NCBI GenBank assembly: GCA_018697195.1
Contig: CM031879.1
Location: 42,457,378 to 42,521,377 of the forward strand
Reading direction: 5' to 3'
Length of the DNA: 64,000 nucleotides
Source of the DNA: Certhia americana
Taxonomy: Eukaryota; Chordata; Aves; Passeriformes; Certhiidae
The stretch's first letter is position 1. The number at the start of each line of letters is the position of its first letter. The position numbers were made by a program, and so were the translations under genes. The notes under the pieces were generated by a model that did no database searches, had not been told where the DNA came from, and saw nothing but the letters and a program-made list of their open reading frames with translations. This document shows positions 51,601 to 63,470 of the stretch, piece after piece.

Positions 51601-54600
51601 TTTGGAGCCAGAATTTATTCAGTGCTCCCTCGTGCCAGGGTGGTTTGTGTCTTAGCCAGTTAAACTGACTGCATGTTAACTCGGCTAAATCTAATGCTTA
51701 AGTTATCTGTTGTCATGGATTTAACTGCTAACACATTTCATATTCCCTGAGGGTAGTCAAAATAGTAGAGCCTCTAAAATAGCTGAAAAGGAAAATCTCT
51801 GTATTACCTCAACCCTGAAATTTAGTCTTTGACTGACAATATTATATACTATTTGAAGGTGATTGCTGAGCAGATAAATATTACAAAAGGGCACACTTCT
51901 TCCCCAGCAGAGCCACTCTCTCCCATTAGCACAAATTGTCCCAGTTTTTGCCCAACAAGTTGTAAAGAGCAGATAATGACAACTTGGTAAAAATAAAGCT
52001 TTCATTCTACTCAAACACCTGAAGAATAAATTTCATAGCAAGCACTGTTCTTCATCCTGTTCTGTACCTGGCAAGGCATATTTGTCCCTCCTCACTACCT
52101 TGTGAATCAAACAGAACATTAATCAGCCAGACTGCTTCTTTTCCCTCCTCATAAGTACTTGCAAGAGTAGTTACTGATTATTGAGTATCAGAGCCCAAAT
52201 CCACCTAAGGGTATTAAATGATACATAATAAAAACAGAACACACAATTTCATCTTCATTAGAGACTTTCTTTAGCCCAGCCTGGATTTTTAATATATTCT
52301 GCTCATACTAATTTCTTCTTTTTGTTGTTCCTAAATACTAATTTCTTGTTGATGTATTTGATTTTCATTAATTCCCACGTGGAGGTACATCTTGCCTAAA
52401 GAAATAACACCGGCAGTATTTGACATGTGAATTTATTTACCCTAGTGAAAATGAACAAGGTACACAGAGCTGATATTCAGAGAGATAATACAAGCAGACA
52501 CAAGTGAGAAGTTGTATCTAATATGTACTTCAGTGATCTGGTGACAGACTGCTGAGGCTGAATAAATTAACTCCTAATATGGTCAATTAAGACAGGTAGG
52601 TCATCTGGCAAGGGAAATTGAGAGGAACAAATCCAAAGAGACAAGATTGTTGAGGTCTGGAAAAGTGGCTTTCCATCTGTTACCTGGAAATGTAGTCTCT
52701 CCTCTTTGTTACCACCTTCCTGAAATATCTAATACACAGCTTGTCTCCATTAACTACAATGCCAGTCTACTCTATTAAAATGACCAGGAAGGAGGAGGCA
52801 TGCAAAAACAGGAAAATAACCTCAGGGACTTTCCTCCTGCTTATATATGCCTTGGTATTTTCTTACTAATAAGAAACTAAGTGAAAAGAGGGACATATGG
52901 GAGAAAAAGAATCAGATCTTTCATGTGGAATGAAACCAAGTGGGCCAGCCTCAGCTGACATCAGTTACACATCCAGCTGCAGAACCTACATATTCCAGAA
53001 CAGGGTTCATAGAAGAAAGTACTTGGACATGTCTATGCTATCAACTATTTTGAAGAGCTTGAAGAGCAAAGAGAAGCAGTAGTAGCCAGGAAGACCTGTA
53101 CACACAGCTATCACATTTCTGAAGTCTAAAGAGTGTGTAGAGACAAGGAAGGGGGGGATTCAGTCTGGAAACATCAAACTCCTACAAAGCGTCTCAAACA
53201 CGGTTTAAGGATAATTAGTAATCAATGACCTCACTAGTACTCCATGGATTTTAGAAAGTGCTTCCCTTGTGAAAAACAGGTTGAACAAACTGGAGGAGCC
53301 AGAAGGGGTGGTAAGCAAAGGCAGGCAGTTGATAAGAACTGTTAAGCTAAGCTCCAGGCCCAGCAGAAAATCTTGAAAGCTAGCAAAGCATTGCTACTAC
53401 CCATCCTTCCCTGTCCATGGTGCTCTCTGCACCATGCTGCACAGCCCTGATGCAAACAGGGCCAGATCTCACTCACTCAGCCTGGCCAGCTCTGCTGTCC
53501 TCCACAGACTCCTCAGGGACCTGCTGCAGAGCATCCCTGTGTCACTCTGGAAGCCTCAGGACTGCCAGTCTCTGCACACCACTGCTGGTCTCAGGTCAGC
53601 AGTGCCTTCATCCTGCTTCAGTGACTGAAGCACGGGGAGCAGGCAGGCTCCTCAGGGAGATCAGCTCACCTGGGGAGCCAAGGGCTCAGCTTAGGGAAAG
53701 CCCACCCCATCCACACAAGTCAAGAGCAGCTCCCCTGAGGCTCCAGTAGAGCATCTTCACAGATCCATTTTCTCTTCATTACACTTGAAATTCAGTACAG
53801 CCCAAAAAGATGGGAAAGGAAATTATTTCATGTCTCCAGTCACAACCCACCGGGGTTTTTTTAAGTTAATGAGGCACCCAAAACAGCTTCTCAACTTATT
53901 GCTCCTTTATGAGCACAGATGACATTAGAAAACTATGGAAATCAAATGGAAAAACATTGGAATCCAATGGAAAGTGTAGATTTAACACAAAGTTTTTGAC
54001 CCATACCAAATCCTGTGCAAGAGCTTGAGCTTTCCAACTCAGTGGACCACGTTTTATTAATTTATTTACTTACTTACTTTTGAAGCAATTACTGAAACAT
54101 AAGCTGCATTTAGAGACACCAAATCAGAGGGATCTCAAATATTAGGCTTCCTCTTGCTGGCCATAAAATCATATGATGGGGGAACAATAGAAAACCAGGG
54201 GTTTCTCTGTGTTTTATGTTCCCTTTCTGACAGATATAAAAGCAAAAAAAAAGGGGATGTTAAGATGGAAATGGTAGAAAATCCTCTGGAGCGGCAGAGA
54301 ATAAAGAGGAGACAAAGCAGTCAACACTGAAGTTTCATACTCCATCCTAGAGAGTCATGACATGAAATTAATTTTACTGTTGGTTCCCCACATGATTACA
54401 GTTTTTCCAAGACATCTAAGGACTATGAAGTGAGGAAGTGAGGAAGGTTGCCCAGTGGGATGCCTAATGTAGAACTGGAGCACTCCTGATTCAAAGTGAG
54501 AGCTGCAGTTTCTTTTTATTTCCTTTTCCATTTGTCTAAAAGGAGATTTTCTTTCCCAGCTGATTTGTTATGCAGCCTTCATTAGCACTAAGCTGTTGCC

Positions 54601-55739
54601 TAAAAGTTAGGAATTACAAATGTTATCACTTTAAGCTAGTTAGCTTAGTTTAACAACTAGGCAGTGCTCTAGTTGTGTGCAGCAGAGGAATTTTGCACAG
54701 GTGGTCCATAACTCACACTGAGGTCAGTCCACGATGGACAGCTCATAAACATGCAGCACAAAACAGACTGACAGCATAAACCAACACTCAAAGCCTGATT
54801 CAGCCCTTGAGCAGCCACAGAATCAGGTATGAAAAAGAAACAAGGCTCAAAGACCTTGTATACACAATCCCCAATATTGTTTTCCTCTTTAATAAACCTT
54901 TCATTTCAAATCTCCACCTGCATTTCCTCTCTTGGTAGCAAAGGACTATGATGGGCAGTGGACAAAGATAAAATTCAAATAAAGCATTTGTTCCACATTA
55001 TTCACTATGAGAGGATAGAATTAATCAGCTTTCTCTTAACCAGCTTGTCCAAACCGTGTAACTAACACACAATAATTAACACTAAGTGTAAAATACTGCT
55101 GTTTGTAAAAGAGATTAGCAATATCAGGCTTAGGGAGTCCAGCTAAGTGGAAGGTTTCTCCCAAAACAAAGAAAAATCATCTTGTTTGTTTTGTGTTCCC
55201 CAGGCTCTGCCAAACCAAGCACAGCCTTTGCAACCTGGATCTGTGGCTCAGAACAGCTGAAGAGGATCCCAAGCTTCAATCACCTCATTCACCAGGAAGT
55301 AATGGAACAAATTTCCCATGTCTTGTAACGTGAATTTTGAGAGACGTCTTACTACTCCAGTTGTCTGAGCTACTGCTCACTTAGGCTAATTGGCCTACGG
55401 ATGTAAGAACAAAATTTGAAAAATCACACAAAATGGGAGCAAGAAGGAACAACGGCAGGACAGGAAGCCTGAGCAGTTATGTGATTCACTGTTTTGATAA
55501 GGTGCCTTCTACGCTGGCACTACCCTTTTACAGCCTGTTTCAGGATGCAACCCAAGTCTATCTAGAAGGGAAGCTTCCCTTTTTGGAAGGAGCAGTGAAA
55601 ATTGTGGTTGGAGCTGTATGTCAGGGAAAGGATCCCTACTGACTTTAACAGCCTTTGGTTGCAGTTCCAAAGGGGGTCTGGCTGGGTACCTCCAACATGC
55701 CGAAGAGCTTCGGGTTATTTTTCTACACCTTTCAGCAGT
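48666..55739. other. No gene seen over about 7 kb; simple repeats at 49.1, 49.3 and 51.0 kb
   Basis: (CAAA)n lies at 49,117-49,137, a G6-T-rich tract at 49,324-49,354 and (TTTA)n at 51,029-51,076. At 53,410-53,750 the sequence is G+C-rich but not CpG-rich and carries a 110-codon plus-strand frame with no recognised motif. I see no paired splice sites. Confidence 0.5.
51029..51076. repeat. (TTTA)n-like microsatellite, interrupted
   Basis: ATTTATTTATTTATT, an ATCATTATAT interruption, then further TTTA units. Confidence 0.85.
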
Positions 55740-55986
55740 GCCTTCGGCAGTCATGAGAGCCTTGCGTTCGCCTGCAACGGCACCACCAGCGCCGTGCCTA
55801 GTGTGAGATGGAGGAGCTGTTCCCAGTATCGCCAAAGTCTATCCGTGCCGAGCTCTTCGCGGCCAAGGGATGTTGCCGCCGAGCGCGGGAACAAATAGCG
55901 GAGGGGGAAGCCCGGCGCCCTGCCCGCCGCACGCCGCCGCCGCTCCGCCCGCCAGCCCCGGGCCGGATCCGGCCGCTCGCACTCAC

Positions 55987-56068
55987 CCGCGCGGCCGCAG
56001 CCACGCTCACCGCCAGCGGCGGCCCTGCGGGGAGACCACAGCAGGCTCTCCGCCGCCGCCACCGGCAT
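55987..56068 (-). CDS. Possible first coding exon, unidentified protein (alternative donors 55,987 and 56,011)
   Basis: On the minus strand an ATG at 56,068 opens MPVAAAESLLWSPRRAAAG and runs into two good donors, GCG/GTGAGC (exon ending 56,011, 58 nt) and CGG/GTGAGT (exon ending 55,987, 82 nt). They are 24 nt apart and leave the same phase, one base of the next codon, so either could be used without changing the downstream frame. The peptide is alanine- and arginine-rich, like a short cytosolic head. The exon lies in the CpG island, where a first exon is expected. The leftover G would join the GA that opens the candidate exon at 33,061, completing a glycine codon just before a membrane segment. 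I do not recognise the protein. Chance ATGs are common in GC-rich DNA, so the start is tentative. Confidence 0.3.
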
Positions 56069-56342
56069 CCCACGGCAGCTGTCCGGGCCCGACCCGGGAA
56101 GGCAAAGTTTTGCGCCGCACCTGGGACCGCGCCCTCAGACGCAGCCCGCGGCTCCGCGGCCCGCCCGCCCTCCCGGCAGCAACTGCCCCGCGGGGCGCCG
56201 CCTCACGGCGCCACCTGGCGGGGCCCCGCAGACACCCGCGCTGACCCCCGACCTCCCGTCCCCGACCCGGGTGTCGGCGCACGAAGCCGGACAGGCGGTC
56301 CCGCATCTCGCCGCGGCCTCTCAGGGAGAGCGCCGTGCTTAC

Positions 56343-56354
56343 CTTGAGCAGCAT
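56343..56354 (-). CDS. Alternative first-exon end with a very short coding stretch (MLLK) before a strong donor
   Basis: On the minus strand the sequence reads ATG CTG CTC AAG directly followed by GTAAGC, a near-ideal donor. If translated, the first exon would code four residues and leave phase 0; otherwise this is an upstream noncoding first exon. The transcription start would lie at higher coordinates, roughly 56,400-56,740, in the GC-box-rich part of the island. It competes with the exon ending at 55,987 or 56,011, and both could be alternative starts of one gene. No phase-0 partner stands out nearby. Many vertebrate proteins begin with similar residues, so no gene can be named from four codons. 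Confidence 0.3.
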
Positions 56355-56763
56355 GCTGGGCGGGAAGTACGCCGGGGGACTCCCCGCGCGGCGCCGCGCG
56401 CTCCCGCCCCTCACGGCCGAGGCGAGGCACCTCCGTGCGCGCCGCCCGCATGCCCGCACTGAGCGGCGGCACGCAACGCTGCGCTCCGCCACGGGCAGCG
56501 GCGGCCGAGAGAGGCACGGGCCCACCCCAGCCCGCCGCCCGGCCCCCGACGCCGGCACCCCTTCCCCGACCGCGGCCACGCCCGCCCCCTGCCCGGGGAT
56601 GGGGCAGCCGGGGCAGGGCAGAGGAGAGGAGCGGGCTCCTGGTGCGGGTGGCTCCCGTGTCACGCCGGCGCGCTTGGAGAGCCACCCGCGGAAAGCAGCG
56701 CGATCGCCCTCAGCAGAGCCCGAGCAGGACTGGGATTGCTCCCTCTGGGGAGCGAGGTTGGAT

Positions 56764-56810
56764 GGCTGGATGGTCCGAGGGGCTGGATGGTCCGAGGGGC
56801 TGGATGGCTG
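56764..56810. repeat. 17-bp minisatellite, about 2.8 copies
   Basis: The unit GGCTGGATGGTCCGAGG starts at 56,764, 56,781 and 56,798 with no mismatch in the shared parts. It sits at the downstream edge of the CpG island and inflates the overlapping open frames. Confidence 0.9.
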
Positions 56811-57067
56811 CATCCCCCCAGCCAGGCTCGACCGTGGGGAGCTACTTGGACTACGCTGCTTTTGGTGCTCGAACCCCACGGTGCTCCAGCTTCTCGTAAC
56901 GAAGCCACCCTCACCCGAAGCAAATGACACACATTCCAGCAGCAGTTTACTTTTCCTAAAAGCTGTAGTACTCTGTGAGAGTGACAAGCTGTTCTCAAAT
57001 TAAAATAGACTCTGATCTCGAAAGGTATTTGCTGTTAATTATTACATACTTTCTGTAATAGTGTTAT

Positions 57068-57113
57068 ATGCAAGAACCCAGGGCTCCAGATGTTAAATGC
57101 AAGAACCCAGGGT
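57068..57113. repeat. 29-bp-spaced direct duplication
   Basis: ATGCAAGAACCCAGGG occurs at 57,068 and 57,097, separated by 13 bp of unlike sequence. Confidence 0.85.
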
Positions 57114-60100
57114 GTGTGGAGGTGAATCGTGGCATGTTACACCTGCACACACATCCCCCGGGTGAGCGTGTGTGCCCAGCAGCCAAATGAGGAGCAGCAC
57201 GTTGTGCTGTGTCTCGGGAGGACAGGACCACACATTCCAGATTCTGAAGGATGTGACTTATCTTAGGGCAAGCCATTCTAGGTTTTCTCTGCGTCCTGGT
57301 ACATTCTTCAAGTAACTTTTCAGTCCTGTGAGCATATAGTGACCCACAGAAATTAATTTCTAGCAAAAAAGTTAAATAAAAAGAAAAATTAGGGCAAACT
57401 GTCATCACATTTACACTTGGGCTTAGTTTGACAGGTGCAGTTTAGCTGAAGCCAGAGAATATTCACTGGCAGATTAGTATTAATTTTGTAACATTGTGTC
57501 ATGGAGAGCTGCAAGCCAAGAGTACTTGGCCATCAAATTTTGGCCATCATGTTTGTGATGCTCAGTCAAATATTACTGCTTTTGATCTTGTGGTGTACGG
57601 TGTCACTCAGCACAATGTTGCCTTAAGGTGCCAAAGTGGTGGGGTTGACACTTGAGTGGAATGTGTGTGACTAGTGGTTTGTTTTGTTGGTTATGGTCAG
57701 TGTCAGCTGTTGGGCTAAGATTTGCTGTACTACTTTTAGCATGTTGATTTGTGTTTCCTGCTGCTGGTTGTTAGGTACTTCTGCCCCCTCCAGTCTGATT
57801 GTACAGACTTCAGTAGCGCTCCTATTCACTTGCTCAGGTTGCCTGTTCCCTTTCTTTTGTATCCTGAAAATGAAGAACCCTGAGTTTTGTCAGAACGTCC
57901 ATATTACAGGTACAATAGGATGTTTTCAGAGTCACTGTAGATAATTATGTGCAGAAACCAGTCGTGTTTCCAAGAATACTGCCTGCTACAGTCATTAACT
58001 CTTCTTGGCCACTGCCCAGTGTAAAATGCTGAGATGCATCCCTCTTCATGTACCTGCTGTCACCCCAGTTGTGACAGACTCTCAAACAGATTTCCTTTCT
58101 TCCAGACATTTCTCATGTCTCTAAATGGCACATGTCCTGCTTGCATGAGGTTTGATTGTGTAAGCTTGATACAACTACTAGTTTACCAATAAGTGAAATG
58201 GGATAATAACAAAGAATAAGAACATCAGCAATAATCCTAGACCATAGACTTAGGGGAATCTTCTCTGGGTATTTAGCTTGTTTCCTGTGTAGTTACACTC
58301 ATGAAAATATATGTTCTGTAAAGTCACTTCTTTTCTGAAGAAACTCTCAGAGTGTGATTATAAAAGAGTTGAAATTCTGAAATTTAGGTGTTACAATGCT
58401 AAAATTACATGTATGGGGTTTTTTAGACTCCAAACATCAGTGCTTGGTACCTTGGTTTTTTATCCATTAGTAGGGTTTAATACTTTGGAACAGGTTTCAT
58501 CTCCTGATAAACCAAAAACTACCCAAGGTCAGCAGCTGAAAGAGATTTTTCAGAGAACAGCCTCCTTGGGATACCTAACAACAGGTTGTGGAAGTCTGGT
58601 TCCCATCTCAAGGCCACAGCTTCTGTCTTCTCAATTCAGAGCTGAGCCATTTGCCCTGGAGATTGATCCTGATGTCCAAAGCTGTGTTAGATAAGTTCAC
58701 CTCAGTGCATGTTTTAAAGTTAGTTTCTCATAACAGCTCTGTCTTCTTCTTCTTGCTCTGCTGACCTCTGCATTTTTTTTCTGGACATGTAAAAGTTTAA
58801 GTTCATCACTGTATTTTGAAAGCACAACATTTCAAGATAGATCAAAAGTTTGTAATCCAGACCTATCAAGAAATGTGGTGGGCAGGGATTTTTGATACAA
58901 CTCCAGGCCATCTGGCCAAACAGCAGCAAATAATTAAATTTACTGACTTGTCTTTTCTGAGATAACATCATTTCAGGGCCTCAGGACTGCTTGTGTTTCC
59001 ACTCTTTCATCCCATCACTGTGTTTTGGTTTGGATTTTTTTTTTTTTGGTTTGTTGTTTTGTTTGTGGGGGGGTTTTGTGGTGTTTTTTGCTGATTTTTT
59101 TCTCAGTTGTTATGACTGGACATAGCCCTTGGCACCCATGTTCTCCTGCTCCTCTGCTGCTGTAACTTTATGTTCCTCCTCAGTACGCTCACTCTTACAT
59201 CATAAGTCTGTGTGCCTCTTTTCCCTTAGAGTTTTAGCCCACTTATCAGGTTTGTTCAATGCCAGACATCTTCAGAGGAAGTCTGGACACAAAGCAATGC
59301 ATGATTTGGTGGAATTGATCCACTGTCTCCAGGAACAGACCCTGTACAAAGACATACATCCTCCTCCAAAAACCCTCTAATAAAAATTACGACCAATGAG
59401 AATCGCGCAATTGTTTTCAAGCTTGTTTTGACAAAGCCATGTTAGGTTGCTCATCTTCAAAGAGCTTTAGCCACATGCAGTAATGTCACTTAATCAGAAT
59501 ATGATAGGTGGGAATTCCACCTCATTCTGTACAGCTGAGGTGAAGCCTGGATAACTGGAGAGCAACCAGCATTCAGTGTGAACACACCTGCTTCTTATTT
59601 CCTCTGACTTTTACTCATATTTTTTGGTGTCCTCCTTCCACAAAACTTCTCAAATCAATCTGTCTGTATTTCTTTCCCTCCAAAAAACTTTAGGTAACAG
59701 CTTTCTTCCTTCCCATATTTGGGTAATTTTACAGTTTTACGTTACCAGCTGAATGGTGCTATGCTATAGTGCTCTCAACTTATTCCCACCAAGGAATTTG
59801 CCAATAATGCCAGCCCTTTGTTATTCTTAATGCTACACTTTGCTTATCAGTGCCCAAACACCAAGAAAAGGTGATGCAATTTCCCATTAAAGTACCACTG
59901 TATACTAATATAATATACCATTCTTAAAATACCCTAACGATGCCTCTATGTGACCATTTTGTTGGCAGTTTGTCCTTCTGGAGGAATTAATCATTTCTTC
60001 CTGGACCAAACCACTGTGCTTCTGACATGTACTGTCCCGCTGTGCTGTTTATCTGCCAAAGTGAAATCCTGGATAAGTACATGGAATCTTCCAGTTCTGC

Positions 60101-62901
60101 CTGAACAAGACTTGTGCTGATTGAGAGGGTCTGTCTGAAGAAACACAGCTGGATGGCAGCCAAAGAGGTAGGGCCAGTTTGTACCACCTTCCCTAAAGAC
60201 TGCTACAAATTTCTTCTGCCCTGTCCTTATTTCCTTAGTTTTTCACAAATGAACCAAAGGTCCTGAAGGAAAACACATTCCTTGTCTTGTCCCCCTGTCA
60301 TTGAAATCCGATTCCCACAAAAATTACCCCTGCTACTTTATGATCAACATTTACAGGGTGAAAAAACACAGAACATAAATGACTTTTATCCTCCAGTCTT
60401 TGTCCAATGGTGTCTTCCTTCAGCAGCTCCTTGTATTGGAAAAGATTTTTTTTCCTTCATCCTATTTGTCATTTCTGCAAGAATCCAACAGCCTATCCCC
60501 TAGTGCTGCCCCACCTCTCTGCGGTACAACCTCCTGCATGGGTTTTACTCTTCCTCAGCCCAGTAGCCAGTTCCCTCCAAACATCTTGCTCAGTGGTGTT
60601 GACTTCACTGTAGGTAAAAGAATTCTTTATAAAAATGACATCTGAGCTTTGGGCTGACTGGTCTTTACTTGTAAGTAAAGTTCTGATGTCCAGACAACTG
60701 ATAGTATAGAGCATTCTACGAGAGTAGTTCCAGGTGCCCTGGAGCACACCTAGTATCACCAGGCTCCAGTTTCACATATGTGGATGCAAAGATTTTATCT
60801 TTTTTCCCCCTCTGGTGTTTACTGAATAATTCTGTCAGATGCAAAAATGAAAACACATTGTAGAGTACAACCTGCTCTTTAAAGGCAGCATGTTTGAAAT
60901 GCCTGAAGCCAGCCTCATTTCTGCAGGTTTGGATGCAAAATGTTGCTATGGGAACAAAACCATCTCTCCACCCAATCAGCTGAAGTAAGAGGTAGGTTTT
61001 TTTTAAAGAACAAGATTGTCTTTATCTGCCCTTCACCTAATCAGTCAACATAAGAATAAGAACAATGATTTTCACAGCCAAACCACAGAAAATGTGACTC
61101 ACTGCCAAAAAAGCCCTATGAGCTTCTTAGGTCTGGGAGATTGACATCTTATTGTAGAACATGAACAGACAATAAGACAAACTGACAAATCAATCTCATT
61201 TGACAGTGCAACCAAGGAAAGAAATGTATGTGAAACTGTTCAAATCTAACTAAACCTTGCTTTGGGAGGGAAATCTTGAATAGGTCTTCAAAGGAATTAA
61301 ATGAGGAATATTGCTAACAGAGGAAAAGACGTCACATGATCTTTTACCCTGCTCTCATGTTGAGGCTGGGTTTGTGTGGTGATTTTCTCTTTCATGAGCT
61401 GGTCCTGCCCATCCCATCACAGGAGTGTCCAGGCTGTTCTGACCTAAGCTACAGCCTGGTAGCCTGCCACAGTCAGCATTGACTTCCCTCAGTGAGCAGT
61501 GGGATAAGGCTTGGGTCTGCTCTGTCAAGTCGTTCACAGTGGACTCTAGCCTTCATCTCTTCATTAATGTTTTGATTCAGTCAAGGCAAGCCAGAGACCT
61601 CCACCCACGGCAAATTAGAAGTGACATAACCTTGTTTGATCCTCTCTGGTCTGGAATGGTGTATTAGTCCTGTGGCTCTGCTAAGGTTTAGCAACATGTG
61701 AGCAGTTATTTAAGTCCCACCTCTTGTCAGTCTGTAAGCAGAAAAGGTATTTCCAAAAAAAACCCCAAAACCGAAACAGATCAGTAATTTTGGGGTAATT
61801 TTCAGATTAATTCAAACTCTGTTTGCTGACAGTGATTTTTTTAAACTTTCATTTGAGAGGAAAATACTAATCAAACAACAACAACACTGACAACAATATT
61901 AGTATTTATTATTATTATTTTTAATGTTTTAAAATCTGACTAGCCTTTCATGAATGGGAATAAAGTTAGTCTATATTAATGAGTGATTGAACTGTCAATC
62001 TTCATTCCTTCTTAGTTATTAAAATGAATAAAAGCATACCCTTATCAATCTTGGATTCTGTACACATGTCACATGCTGTCTCTCTCCTCCAGGAGCTGTC
62101 AATTTAAAGCTATGAGACAGCTCAGAGCAGAAAGGAAGTAGCTGTCTCACAAGGCTCATAATAGTAAAAAAATAACACTATATGCACAAATACAAAATAA
62201 AATGTGAGCATCAGCCCAGTTACTTTCTTCATACTAAACGTAGGAAAATGATCTCTCCTTTGTCATTAAAAATCTGGGACATATATGGTGCTGTTCATGC
62301 CTGTATGAATGCTTCCACCTGTATTTACTCAAGGAATTTGAGGAATGTACTCTAACTGTAAAAATTTGGTCTTATTCATTGTTCACAAAGCAAAAGAATT
62401 GCCTCATCCTTGCTAAACTGTGTGCTACCAAAATTGTGGTGTAACTGTTAGCTTGGTGTGATTTTAGCTGTTGTGTTCAGAATCATTGAAAAGCACTTCA
62501 TGTTTTCACTTTTCAGACAGCTATTCAGTTGCTTTTGCTGCTACTACTGATTTGCCTAATAATTTTTCATATACAAAGCCAAACCCTGCTATTATTTAGT
62601 AAGACTTGTGTTCCCATTGAAGGCAATCCAGATTCATAATACCAAGACATTATGCTGATAGCATTTGCTGAGACAAATACAAAGCTTCTCGTGTTGGGAG
62701 TGAATTCAGGATCTTGTTAGATCCCAGAGTATCTCAAGTCAAAATAAAATTGCCATATTTAAACCAGAAATTCAATAGACTGTGTGTTTGCTGTGCCTAC
62801 TGAAGAGGGAAATACTACAATATATCCCTTTCAGCCTCTCTAGAGAGTGGGACATTCTAGGAGCTCCATTAGAGATGCCTCACATCTACCTCAGTCATCT
62901 C

Positions 62902-63470
62902 TGCTGCTTTTGGCTGGAATAGAATTCATTTTCTCCATAGTAGCTGGTATAGGGCTGGGAACAGTGCTGATAACACAGGGATGTTGCAGCTATTGTTGAT
63001 CAGTGATCACACAGCACTAAGGCCTTTTCTGCTTCTCTCCCCACCCCACCAGAGAGAAGGCCAGGGGTGCACAGGGAGCTGGGAGGGAACACAGCTAAGG
63101 CAGCTGACCCCAGCTGAACACAGGGATTTTCCACACCATATGGCATCATGCTCAGTATATCAATCTGGGGGAAGAAGGAGGAAGCAGGGGACATTCAGAG
63201 TGATGGCATGCATCTCCCAAGTCGCTGTTCCGTGTGATGGAGCCCTGCTCTCCTGTAAGGCTGAACACCTGCCAGCCCACGGGAAGCGGTGAATTAATTC
63301 CTTTTTCGCTTTGTTCTCATGTGTGGTTTTTGCTTTCCTATTAAACTGTCTTTATGTCAGCTCATGAGTTTTTCAAGCTGTTTCCTTCTGATTCTCCCCC
63401 TGATCTCACCAGGGGTGAGCGGCGAGCGGCTGAGCAGGCCCCAGTTGCCGTCTGGGGTTAAACCACAACA
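62902..63470 (+). mobile_element. Solo LTR of an endogenous retrovirus, bird type
   Basis: The segment runs from TGCTGCTTTTGGCTGGAATA to GGGTTAAACCACAACA and follows an avian LTR layout that I recognise: GATAACACAGGGATG, CACCCCACCAGAGAGAAGG, CAGCTGACCCCAGCTGA, a TATA-like CAGTATATC at about 63,163, TGTGATGGAGCCCTGCTCTC, and the ATTAAA polyadenylation signal at 63,340-63,345. TCATC lies just before (62,895-62,899) and directly after (63,471-63,475) the element, consistent with a 5-bp target-site duplication. No primer-binding site follows the right end and no internal viral sequence lies on either side, so it is a solo LTR. The 103-codon frame inside it is incidental. Confidence 0.88.

Larger units (their letters stand above)
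55740..56740. promoter_or_regulatory. CpG island, likely promoter of a leftward (minus-strand) gene
   Basis: This is the only stretch in the window that is very rich in G+C and in CpG dinucleotides; the flanks are AT-rich and CpG-poor. Within it are repeated GC-box cores (CCGCCC or GGGCGG) near 55,945, 56,160, 56,358, 56,402 and 56,580, and no convincing TATA box, as is usual for dispersed-start vertebrate promoters. On the minus strand there are three good splice donors: AAG/GTAAGC at 56,343, GCG/GTGAGC at 56,011 and CGG/GTGAGT at 55,987. I saw no comparable donor on the plus strand. This is why I orient the main transcript leftward. The long open frames crossing the island on both strands, up to 326 codons, come from GC-rich DNA having few stop codons. 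The gene itself is not identified. Confidence 0.85.
56741..62901. other. No convincing gene; T/G-leaning flank of the CpG island
   Basis: Positions 57,400-59,100 are visibly T- and G-rich on the plus strand, including a T13 with G-rich patches at 59,031-59,091. One plus-strand acceptor and donor pair (TCATTTCTGCAG before 60,928; GAG/GTAGGT after about 60,991) encloses an open reading of 21 codons, but I would not call it without support. Frames of 127 codons (58,311) and 88 codons (60,379) show no domain. If the island is bidirectional, a noncoding transcript could start here. Confidence 0.4.

Noticed and set aside
56210..56225. CTCF-like GCCACCTGGCGG
   Set aside because: Several core positions differ from the CTCF consensus; it is better described as an E-box in GC-rich sequence.
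56007..56987. 326-codon minus-strand open frame across the CpG island
   Set aside because: GC-rich DNA has few stops. The overlapping plus-strand frames are also long, the translation is low-complexity Arg/Gly/Ala/Pro, and splice donors interrupt it.
55808..57003. Plus-strand frames of 124-222 codons in the island
   Set aside because: Same stop-poor composition. They overlap one another in different frames and include the 17-bp minisatellite.
62981..63292. 103-codon plus-strand frame
   Set aside because: It lies within the solo LTR, which is noncoding.
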